This document shows, in pieces, positions 23,511 through 32,600 of a stretch of 46,151 nt of DNA (position 1 is its first letter; each line of letters opens with the position of its first letter). Location: assembly GCA_938037005.1 (NCBI GenBank), contig CALHVR010000043.1:1-46151 (forward strand), written 5' to 3'. Position numbers and translations under genes: made by a program. Origin of the DNA: an uncultured Leptotrichiaceae bacterium (lineage in GTDB: Bacteria; Fusobacteriota; Fusobacteriia; Fusobacteriales; Leptotrichiaceae). A model generated the notes under the pieces. It was not told where the DNA came from. It searched no databases and worked only from the letters and a program-made list of their open reading frames with translations.

Positions 23511-24257
23511 TTATTTTAAATATCGCTTAATCTCATTTTTATACTCCAAAAATTTCGGCATCATAACTAACTCATCTACTGTCTTCATTTTATCTAATTC
23601 AATTTTAATTTCTGTCAAAATTCTTCCCGGCTTATCGCCCAAAATATAAATTCTATTTGATAACAAAATTGCTTCATCAATATCATGAGTTATAAAAAGT
23701 GTAGACATTTTTATATTTTTCATCAATTCTATATACCAGTTATGCATTTTTTGTTTTGTTATAGCATCTAAAGCACTAAACGGCTCATCTAATAAGGCAA
23801 TTTCATTTGAAAACATATATGTTCTAAGAAGTGCCGCTCTTTGTCTCATTCCTCCCGATAACAATTTTGGGTAAAAATTTTCAGTGCCTTCAAGCCCAAA
23901 TTGCTTAAAATATTTACTTACCTTTTCTCTTGCATCCTGTTTTTTTTCTCCACGAATTATTAAAGGTAATGACACATTATCAATTATAGTTTTAAATGGT
24001 AAAAGTAAATCTTTTTGTAACATATAGCTTATCTTTCCCGTTTTTCCTGTAATATTTTCTGCATTCAAATTTACTTTACCTTTTTTAGGAATTATTAGAC
24101 CTGCAATAACATTGAATAAAGTTGTTTTTCCTCCACCACTTGTCCCTAAAATAGAAATAATTTCCCCTTCATACAAGTTGATTGAAATATTATCAATTAT
24201 CGTATTTCCATTAATTTCAACTGTTACATCTTTTACTTCCAATTTTTTATTCCCCAT
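23511..24257 (-). CDS. thiZ: ABC transporter ATPase, thiamine-precursor type
   Basis: 248 residues. ABC ATPase with Walker A GTSGGGKTT, Q-loop YMLQKDLLLPF, signature LSGGMRQRAAL, Walker B IALLDEPFSALD and switch histidine ITHDIDEA. It belongs to the SsuB/TauB/ThiZ group, which powers import of small organic substrates. Its place after thiX and thiY genes behind a TPP riboswitch points to the pyrimidine-moiety (HMP-type) uptake system. Gap to thiY is 17 bp. Confidence 0.9.
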   Translation of the reverse strand: MGNKKLEVKDVTVEINGNTIIDNISINLYEGEIISILGTSGGGKTTLFNVIAGLIIPKKGKVNLNAENITGKTGKISYMLQKDLLLPFKTIIDNVSLPLIIRGEKKQDAREKVSKYFKQFGLEGTENFYPKLLSGGMRQRAALLRTYMFSNEIALLDEPFSALDAITKQKMHNWYIELMKNIKMSTLFITHDIDEAILLSNRIYILGDKPGRILTEIKIELDKMKTVDELVMMPKFLEYKNEIKRYLK

Positions 24258-24274
24258 AATTAAAACCTTTCACT

Positions 24275-25273
24275 TTATTTTAAATAATCATTTGAAAATC
24301 CAAAGCCACTCGGTATTTCTTTTTCAATTAATTTATTTACAAACAACCAATTATAGAAAGTATCCCAACGATTTTTATCAATTATTCCCCAAGATGCTGC
24401 ATCTGCTTGATATTTATCAGCTAACCATTTTTGACTTGCTATCGCTAATTTTTCATCTACTTCAGGAGCATTTTTAACTAATATTTTTGCTGCTTCTTCT
24501 GGATTTTTCATTGCATATTCATATCCTTTTTTTATTGCAGCCAATACTTTTTTAGCTTCCTCTGGATGAGTTTTCAAATACTCATTATTTGCAATAATTA
24601 CGGGACTATAATAATCTAATTCTTTTCCATAATCTTTAAAGTACCAATAATTTGTTTGTAATCCTGCAAGTTCTGTTGCAATACCGTCCCAAGCATAATA
24701 TACCCAAACTGCATCTATATCTGTTTTAAGACCTGTCACTACATCCGTTACCGTGTTCGGTATCATTTTTATTTTATTATAATCTCCACCATCATCTATT
24801 ACAAGTTTTTTTATCATTGCTTTTTCAATCTCATCATCCCAAGTTGCATATTTCATACCTTCCATTTTTTTAGGTCTATCAATCCCTTTATCTTTTAGAG
24901 ATATTATTCCAGAAGTATTATGTTGTATAATTGCAGCTACTGCCGTTACTGGAACTGAATCCTCTTTTGCAAACGATTTAGCTAATGTATCTTGAAAACT
25001 TATTCCAAATTGTGCTCCTCCAGCTCCAATAAGTGCTGTAGTACTTCCTTCTGGAGGTTGTACAATTTCCACATTTTCAAGCCCCAATTCTTTAAAATAT
25101 CCCAATTCTTTCGCTACAAAAAGCCCTGTATGATTTGTATTAGGTGTCCAATCCAAAACTATACTTATTTTATCTGATTTTTTCTCTGTATTCATTATTT
25201 TAGCTTCTTTTTTTTCTCCACAACTAATTAAAAAAACTAACATTCCTATTATCATTAAAAATATTTTTTTCAT
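24275..25273 (-). CDS. thiY: NMT1/THI5-like substrate-binding lipoprotein
   Basis: 332 residues from ATG 25273. Signal peptide with lipobox (MLVFLISCGEKK), then a NMT1-like periplasmic binding domain: VLDWTPNTNHTGLFVAKELG, PPEGSTTALIGAGGAQFGIS and IAEL-type AWDGIATELAGLQ. ThiY proteins bind formylaminopyrimidine, a thiamine precursor. The frame is open for 21 more codons upstream, but these run through the hairpin and Shine-Dalgarno; the lipoprotein signal fixes the start. AAGGAG is 32 nt away with a 9-bp stem between. Confidence 0.9.
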   Translation of the reverse strand: MKKIFLMIIGMLVFLISCGEKKEAKIMNTEKKSDKISIVLDWTPNTNHTGLFVAKELGYFKELGLENVEIVQPPEGSTTALIGAGGAQFGISFQDTLAKSFAKEDSVPVTAVAAIIQHNTSGIISLKDKGIDRPKKMEGMKYATWDDEIEKAMIKKLVIDDGGDYNKIKMIPNTVTDVVTGLKTDIDAVWVYYAWDGIATELAGLQTNYWYFKDYGKELDYYSPVIIANNEYLKTHPEEAKKVLAAIKKGYEYAMKNPEEAAKILVKNAPEVDEKLAIASQKWLADKYQADAASWGIIDKNRWDTFYNWLFVNKLIEKEIPSGFGFSNDYLK

Positions 25274-25284
25274 AAATTTCAACT

Positions 25285-25305
25285 CATATATTAATTTAAT
25301 ATATG
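25285..25305 (-). promoter_or_regulatory. Hairpin between Shine-Dalgarno and start codon of thiY
   Basis: A perfect 9-bp inverted repeat (CATATATTA/TAATATATG, 3-nt loop) sits directly after AAGGAG (25311-25306). Linear gap 32 nt to the ATG at 25273; 11 nt remain when folded. Confidence 0.65.
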
Positions 25306-25319
25306 CTCCTTTCTCTATA

Positions 25320-26090
25320 TTATTTATTCTCATCATTTTCCCACGGCATACTTAATATTTGAATTTTTTTCACCAAATACATTAATAATAAACTTATTAT
25401 TGAAATGAAAAAAATTACTGCAAACATTTTATCAAACGAATACGATTTTTTCACTCGTGTCATATAAACTCCAAGCCCTTCAAAGCCACCAAGCCATTCT
25501 GCTACAACTGCTCCAATTATAGAATAACTTACTGAAATTCTCAAACTTGCAAAAAAATATCCCATCGAACTTGGTATTTTTAAAAGAACAAAATTTTGAA
25601 ATGGAGTCGCTCCCATTGTTTTCATTAAATTTAAAGCATCCTTGTCTGTCGCTTTAAAGCCGTCAAGCAATCCAACTGTTATTGGGAAAAATGATGTAAT
25701 TACAATTAAAGTAATCTTTGGTAAAATTCCATATCCTAACCATAGCACTAATAACGGAGCAATCGCAACAGTTGGCACAGTTTGAGTTATAACTAACACT
25801 GGATAAATAGACTTATAAGCAAAATCATATTTATCCATAATTACTGCCATTACAAATCCTAAAATTATACCAATTCCAAGCCCTAAAAAAGCTTCAATTA
25901 ATGTTACTTTTGTATGTTGCATTAATAACGGTAAATCTTTTATAAATGCTTTTACTACTGCTAACGGAGATGGCAACATAAATTTAGGAATAATTCCAAT
26001 TACTGACATAATTTGCCATAAAATTAAAATTATAATAATTATAATAAACGGGGATATTTTATCTATTATATTTTGAAATTTTTTCTTCAA
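25320..26090 (-). CDS. thiX: ABC transporter permease, thiamine-precursor type
   Basis: 256 residues with about six membrane segments. BPD_transp_1 family, SsuC/TauC-like; the EAA loop is seen around LMKTMGATPFQNFVLLKIPS. It starts at TTG 26090, inside the end of the preceding gene (32-nt overlap), with AAAGGAGA about 11 nt upstream; no ATG fits better. With thiY and thiZ it forms the inner-membrane importer. Confidence 0.9.
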   Translation of the reverse strand: MKKKFQNIIDKISPFIIIIIILILWQIMSVIGIIPKFMLPSPLAVVKAFIKDLPLLMQHTKVTLIEAFLGLGIGIILGFVMAVIMDKYDFAYKSIYPVLVITQTVPTVAIAPLLVLWLGYGILPKITLIVITSFFPITVGLLDGFKATDKDALNLMKTMGATPFQNFVLLKIPSSMGYFFASLRISVSYSIIGAVVAEWLGGFEGLGVYMTRVKKSYSFDKMFAVIFFISIISLLLMYLVKKIQILSMPWENDENK

Positions 26091-26367
26091 TAGTCAAAAT
26101 CTCTCCTTTCGGCTTATAATTTATTTTAACATAAGACATTACTCCGGGAGCTCCTGCTTCAACTGCAATTATCTGACATTGTTTAACTATTTCCATAAGC
26201 TCATCATAATCTCCTTCTATCGTCGTTTCAAAAGGACCTACAACTGTTTTTAAATTTTTGCTTTCAATATAAGCTATTACCTCATCTACAATACGAATAA
26301 CCTCTTCATTTTCCACCACATTAGGTAAAACTTGTATCGCTACACTTGCTTCAATCTTTTTTCCCAT
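26059..26367 (-). CDS. YkoF/DUF77-type thiamine-binding protein
   Basis: 102 residues with a ferredoxin-like fold of the MTH1187/DUF77 family (VAIQVLPNVVENEEVIRIVD, VVGPFETTIEGDYDELMEIV). Related proteins bind thiamine or its precursors. It is first in the operon, directly behind the TPP riboswitch, and overlaps thiX. The ATG follows AAAGGAG and T9. Its role is probably to bind or sense the imported precursor; this is inferred from the family and the operon. Confidence 0.87.
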   Translation of the reverse strand: MGKKIEASVAIQVLPNVVENEEVIRIVDEVIAYIESKNLKTVVGPFETTIEGDYDELMEIVKQCQIIAVEAGAPGVMSYVKINYKPKGEILTIEEKISKYNR

Positions 26368-26439
26368 AAAAAAAAACTCCTTTCATTTACCGAATAGAAG
26401 CTTATTTAATAATATTTTATGTATCAAAAAATAGATTAA

Positions 26440-26528
26440 AATAACTTCCTACGTCGGCATTATCCGTTCAGGTACTTGGGTTTAAGTTTTCACTATTCTC
26501 AGCATTTCTGCTCCCCAGCATTTCAACA
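26440..26528 (-). ncRNA. TPP (THI-box) riboswitch
   Basis: On the minus strand the element contains GGGGAGCAG, then CTGAGA (26502-26497), ACC, and TGAACGGATAATGCCGACG with GTAGGAAG after it: the conserved thi-box blocks in the right order and spacing. It lies directly upstream of the uptake operon (26367-23511). The expression platform is unclear: no strong terminator is seen between 26368 and 26440, so control may act on translation. Confidence 0.95.
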
Positions 26529-26538
26529 TCTTACTTAT

Positions 26539-26566
26539 AGTATACCACACTTTTTATTTATATCAA
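26539..26566 (-). promoter_or_regulatory. Promoter of the riboswitch-controlled operon
   Basis: TTGATA (26566-26561), 16-bp spacer, TATACT (26544-26539), a few bases upstream of the aptamer. Confidence 0.8.
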
Positions 26567-26587
26567 AAATCTTTTCACATATTTATT

Positions 26588-26624
26588 TTAAAAAAATAGA
26601 GCAAAGTTTTCACTTCACTCTATT
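26588..26624 (-). terminator. Terminator of the autotransporter gene
   Basis: On the minus strand AATAGAG/CTCTATT with an inner AAGT/ACTT pairing, followed by a T run of about 8. About 45 bp after the stop. Confidence 0.85.
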
Positions 26625-26667
26625 TTAATTAAATTTATTCAGTTTTGAAAAATATTTCTCATTTTCT

Positions 26668-29600
26668 CTAGAATACCGCTCTAAATCCAATTCCTCCTCT
26701 TAAATTATTTCCTCTCGTATCATAACCGACATTCAATGTTAATCCAAATCTATTTTTTTCCAATCCAAATTTAAGATCTGCTTTAAAGCTTCCCATTCTA
26801 TCTTCTTTTTCTCTTGCTAAATTATACATATTTGCATCTGTATAAGCTACTTTTGCTTTATTTCTTGAATTATAAACTCTTCCTAATTCTGTCTCATAGC
26901 CTATTCCTGCACTTAAAGTATATTTAAATTCTGAATTTATTTTCTTACTGTATTTCAACTCTGCTCCAATTTCTGGTTTCACTGAAATGTAATGATTTCC
27001 TTTTACTTCTAGTCTCATTTCTCCTTTTTGCTCTTTTATAGTAGTAAATCTTCCGTATTCCACATTTAATGAACCATAAGGCACTAACGATACATGTTCT
27101 GACAATCTATAGTCTTTACTTACTTCATTTCTTACACCTATTCCATAAGTATAATATCTTGATTTCGCTCCAAATATTTCGTCCACATTTTTGTCCATAC
27201 CTCTATCCACAACTAAGTATCGTCTTTCCATGTCGTTCATTCCAACAAATCCATCCAATGAAACTTTCCATTTCAAGCTTCCGTTATTATCATATGCTCT
27301 TGTTTTGAATACTCCTAGTTTTAACATATTTTGATCTTCCACTGATTTTCCAATGTCTTTAAATCTAAATCTGTTGTGAATCAATCCAGCATACCAACCT
27401 GTTTCTTGTCCAAGTTTTATTGTTTCATCTTCATGAACATAAGCCAAACCGTAAGAATTACTTTCAAAGTCTTTTATTCCTGCTGTATCTGTTTTGAATT
27501 CATCTTTCATTCCAAATACTTTAATTTTATTATTTTGTTTTGAAGGATTATACCAATCATTCATTAAGTATCTAAACTCTTTGTCTAATTGTCTTCCTGT
27601 CATATATGTTCTTATTTGTGTATTTGCATATTGGTGACCCATCATTTCATCTACTGCTTGATGGAATAATATTTCCTCATTATTTCCTATACCATTTAAT
27701 TTATTAAATAATAATTTTTCTTTATAACCTCTATCACCAACTTGTTTATCTACTCCATATCTTTTTTCCAATCCATCTAAGAAGTTGTATGTATCTTTTT
27801 TATCTACTGGTGTAGCTTCTTTTCCAGCCCATTCTGTATAAGGAATTTTTGCTAAATATATATTTTCTATAGCTCCAGTATTTTCATCTCGTTTAATACT
27901 TGTCATCCAAGTTAAAGATCCTGAGTAAATACTCCATTTTGCAATTTGAGGGTTATTAATAATTAAATCATTATATGATTTTGTTCCTCCATTTTTTTCG
28001 TTATAAATTTTAGGATCTACTTGTATATATTTACTATTGGTATACTTAGCAGCTTCATTTCCTACTATTAAATCTACTTCTGTTAAATCTTTCAAGTTTT
28101 CAATTCCTTCTATAGGTTTAGTAAAGTCAACATTAGAAGTATCTATATACATTCCCAAAGAATTTACTGTTTTAGCTGTTGCACTTGGAGTTACCAGTTT
28201 ATCTTTTTCTAATTTTTTTATAGTTTCAGGATCTACAGTTACTAAATTAGGTGCTTTAATCGGTTTTTCATTAGGAAGTCTATTATCATAGATTCCTTTT
28301 TCATCTATTTTAACTCCTCCTAATTCTTTATCAAGTTTACTTTTATTTTCATCAAAAGCACTTGAACCTTCTCCACTTACATTGACTATTGGTATTGGCC
28401 CACTTTCTCCTTTAGTATCTGGTTCTTTAATACTTTTTCTTTCAATATCAGAAGCTATATCAAAATCCCCATAGTTTTTAATTATTCCTTTTTTATTTCC
28501 TGCTCCTGCTGCATATATTCCTTTACTATGTTTAGCATTTAATCTGATTTCAGCCCCTCGATGGTTGTATATAGTTGCTCCATTTTTTACAAAGATACCA
28601 ACTAGATTCTCTAAGCCTTCTCCCTCAGATATAATTTTTCCATAGTTATGACCTACAGCTTCATTATCAAGATAAATTCCTGTCGTATTGCTTGCTGATA
28701 AAATTATATCTCCTTTATTTACTAAAGTAGAATTTTTTTCAGTTGCAAACATACCTATAGAATGTTCTCCTGTAACTTTTATTTTTCCTTTATTGACAAT
28801 ATGTCCTGTGAATGGAGTTTTTTCATTTCTTTCCTCTATTGCAGGAGTATATCCTCCAGCCATACCTATAGCATATTTTGTTTCTCTAGGTTTTGTTTTG
28901 TCATATATTGAAGCTCCAACTTCTATAGTCGCATAGTTAGTAGCAATTTTACTTTCATCAGAAGATATACTATAAATACCTACATTTCCTTTCCCATCTT
29001 TGAAATCTATATTTCCATGGTTTTCTATTGTTCCAGCACCATAAATTCCATAGTTTTCATCACCTGTTGCTTTTAAGTGAGTATAATTTGTTACACTTCC
29101 TAATTTATCTTTAGAATATATAAATACTGTGTCACTTCCCAAATGTTTAGTTACTGTTGCTTTTGAAAGTATTGTATTATTACCTTGTTCATTATTATTA
29201 ATAAGTCCATATCCATGGTCTCCAATAGAAATATTTCCTAAAAGATTTATATTTTGTCCACTACCATTAGCATAAATTCCAACAGCTTTATTTGTTCCTA
29301 CATTTAAAGTACTTCCATCTTTTAAAGTTACATCTTTTGAATTAGAGTAAATTCCAACAGCATTGTCAGAAGTTTCTATCTTAGCTCCTGTTTCTAAAGT
29401 AACTCCATGTCCATATATACCGATTGAATTTTTTCCAACTTTTATATTTTTCTTATTTGTTATACCTATTGTAGCTTCTTTAGTATAAATTCCTATATTA
29501 GGATTAGTATCACTATCTGCAGCAGATACATCTATATCTCCTTCGTTCACAACAGAAGTTAAAGTATTTTTATTTGCTACTATTCCATATCCTTTTACTC

Positions 29601-32600
29601 CAACAGTTTTTATGTTTCCTTTGTTAGTAAATGTTCCTGTTCCATTAGCTAAAAGGTTAGTTAATCCACCTGTCGTATTTGTTTCATTATTAATTTCAAC
29701 ATCAATGTTATTAACTAAATCTGTTCCATCAAAAATAACTCCAGTAGCCTTACCTGTATTACTTCCTTTATAATTTAATTTTAATTTTTTCCCTGCTGCT
29801 GCATTAATTGTTGATTTATCTTTCAAGTATATTCCTACACCAGAATCTTTAACATTAATATTAACATCATCTGTAAGTTTAACATCTGAATTTTGAGCAT
29901 AAGTTCCTATTCCTTCTGCTCCCACTGTTATATTTCCAGCTAATTCTATAGTTGCCCCTTCATTATTAGATGCACTAGTTGATTTAACTGATATTCCAGC
30001 TCCTTTATCTCCAAGAACTATATCTCCAACATTTTTAACAAGTAATTTACTTCTATCCTTATCACTGTTATTGTTTACTGATATTCCTATAGAATCTTCT
30101 CCTTTAATATCTATTGTACCTGCATTTAAAATATCTACAGCATTTCCTGTTGCTCCTGCTTTATCTGTTCCAAATGGTACAGTATCACCCGGATTTACTT
30201 TTGATGAGGCATTCGCTGCTATTCCTATACCTTTTTCTGCTACAGTAATAGATCCTTTTGTATCATTTACTAATTTACTTCCATTTGTTCCAAATATTCC
30301 AACTCCTGCATTAGTCATTTCAACTTTATTTTTATTTTCTATTTTTCCATAGTTTACTGACATGGCAGCTGTAGAACTACTTGGGGTTAAAATACCATTT
30401 TCTACTTTTACAAGTCCACTGTTTACAAATCCAGTTTCATCATTAGATGTTGCACTTGCATCAGATTGAATACTTAATCCTTGTCCGCTAAATGTTGTAT
30501 TACTAGCATCTCTTGTAACAGTAACTCCCTCTTTAATATCAACCAATGTTTTTCTTAATGAAATATGATTATATCCATCATCTTTATTATTAATATTAAT
30601 CTCTAAAGTCATTGCCGGAGCTTTAGGTTCTATATTTAAAGTTCCACCTGTTATATAAGATTTAGTCCAAAAATATGCTTCTTCACCATCTTTTTTAACT
30701 GTAACATCTTTAAATAATTGTTTTTCTCCATTATTATCTTTATTAGCTAATATTTTTTTTACATAATCATCAGTACCATTCCATGTCATTGTAACACCTG
30801 TATTATCTATTTGCCCTAGATTGATACCATCTTTTTTAATATTCAATGTTACGTGTTCTTTAAATCCTTGATATTTACTATTAGGTTTATTATAGTCTTT
30901 TACATCAGCTAGATCAATAACTCCATCATAAAGATTGAAAACTGTATTTCCTGTTATTTCAATTTTAGAAGTATTATCTGCATAAACTGGTGCTGTCTTA
31001 TCATATTTTGTTTTATCATCAAAATTATTTTTAACTTCTATAGTTCCTCCACCAAATTTTACAGTACCTCCATTAGTAGCAACTAATCCATTTCCTACTC
31101 CAGCTTTAATTTCACTACCATTTCCTTTAATTTCTACTTCTCCACCATTAGTAGCAGATGCTCCCGTACCATGAATTTTAACATTTCCTGTTATAACTAC
31201 TTTAGATTTTTTTTCAGGGTCAGCACCATCTTTTCCAGAACCACCTTTACCTGATGCATAAGCTCCAATATTATTGTATTTTTCAAGTTTAGTAGCTGTA
31301 TCCTCTGCTGCCCATCCATCTATGGCTTCAATATTTCCATCTATATGAATATCTCCATAGCTTACAGTTTTATGTGCTGCACCTGTATCGTCTTTATAGT
31401 TATGTTCAAATTTATTTGCATAAGCTATTAATGAACCAAATCCATAAGCTTTAGTGTCTTTTGCAGTTATTTTTCCACCTTCAGCCATATATGCTATTGG
31501 TCTTAGCTCAGCATTATTTTCTTTAGCCATTTTTGCTGACATTTCCAAAGGAACACCAAAATTAATTTCAGATTTTTCATCTTTAAGTGCATTTATTGTA
31601 GCTTCACTAATTCCATATTTATTATTACCAAATGTTAATCTTCTTTGTTGAGCTTCACCATCTCCCCAAGTTCCTTTAGCTAATGCTAAAATTGTTCCTG
31701 TTGCAGCTTTATTAGCATTCTCATCAGCTGAACTTATCAATTTATTATCAACATAATCAGATGATTTTACATTATAGTCTTTTATAGCTTCTGTTCTTAT
31801 AGGAACAGTTGCCGCATCTTTTTTACCTGCTACTACATTTCCAGTTCCATCTAAAACTTCCTCTGTATGATGTTTTCCATCTTTTTCTGTTTCTGCTATT
31901 GCTACATCTATTTGAGTTCCTCTTTCAGAATCTATCATAATATTTCTCTTAGAATATTTTCCAAAAGTAGCATCAATATCATTTATATAAAGTGCATGAA
32001 TTGGATCACTTTCTTGAATTTTTCCATCTCCTTTTAAATCTTTTACAACATCTATACCTTTTCTTTGACCTGATTGAGCTAGTACAACCACATTATTTTC
32101 CACAAACTTATCTGAAGTACCACCCATTGCTCCTTTAGCTGTTTGATTTGTTGCAGTAGGCTCTGATGCAAGTTGCTCTCCAATTCTTGCAGAAGGTTTT
32201 ATTTCTCCTTGATGTATTCCTCTTTTTGTAGATTTCCACTCTGGATTATTTATAGCCCCCCAGTTTGTTGTAGTTTCTTTGTAATGTTCTTCTTTGATTT
32301 CTTTTCCATCTATATCTTTACCAGTACTTTTATCTGGAATTAAATCTGCAAAATATAAGATAGTATTATTGTCTCCATATGAATTAACAGCATTATCCAT
32401 TCTTATTACAGGTGTAAGTCCTGTTTGATATACATCTTCTCTTACTCCACTATATTTACCTAGTAATTTTTGCATATTTGGTGTATACCCAAGACCTGAG
32501 TAAAATATATTTCCCGAACCTTCAAAATTAACAGTAGAATTATTAGTAATATTATAACTTCCTGAAATACCAACTAAATTATATATAATATTTCCATTAG

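Noticed and set aside
26369..26377. T9 before the DUF77 start codon as riboswitch terminator
   Set aside because: No stable stem precedes it; it simply separates AAAGGAG from the ATG.
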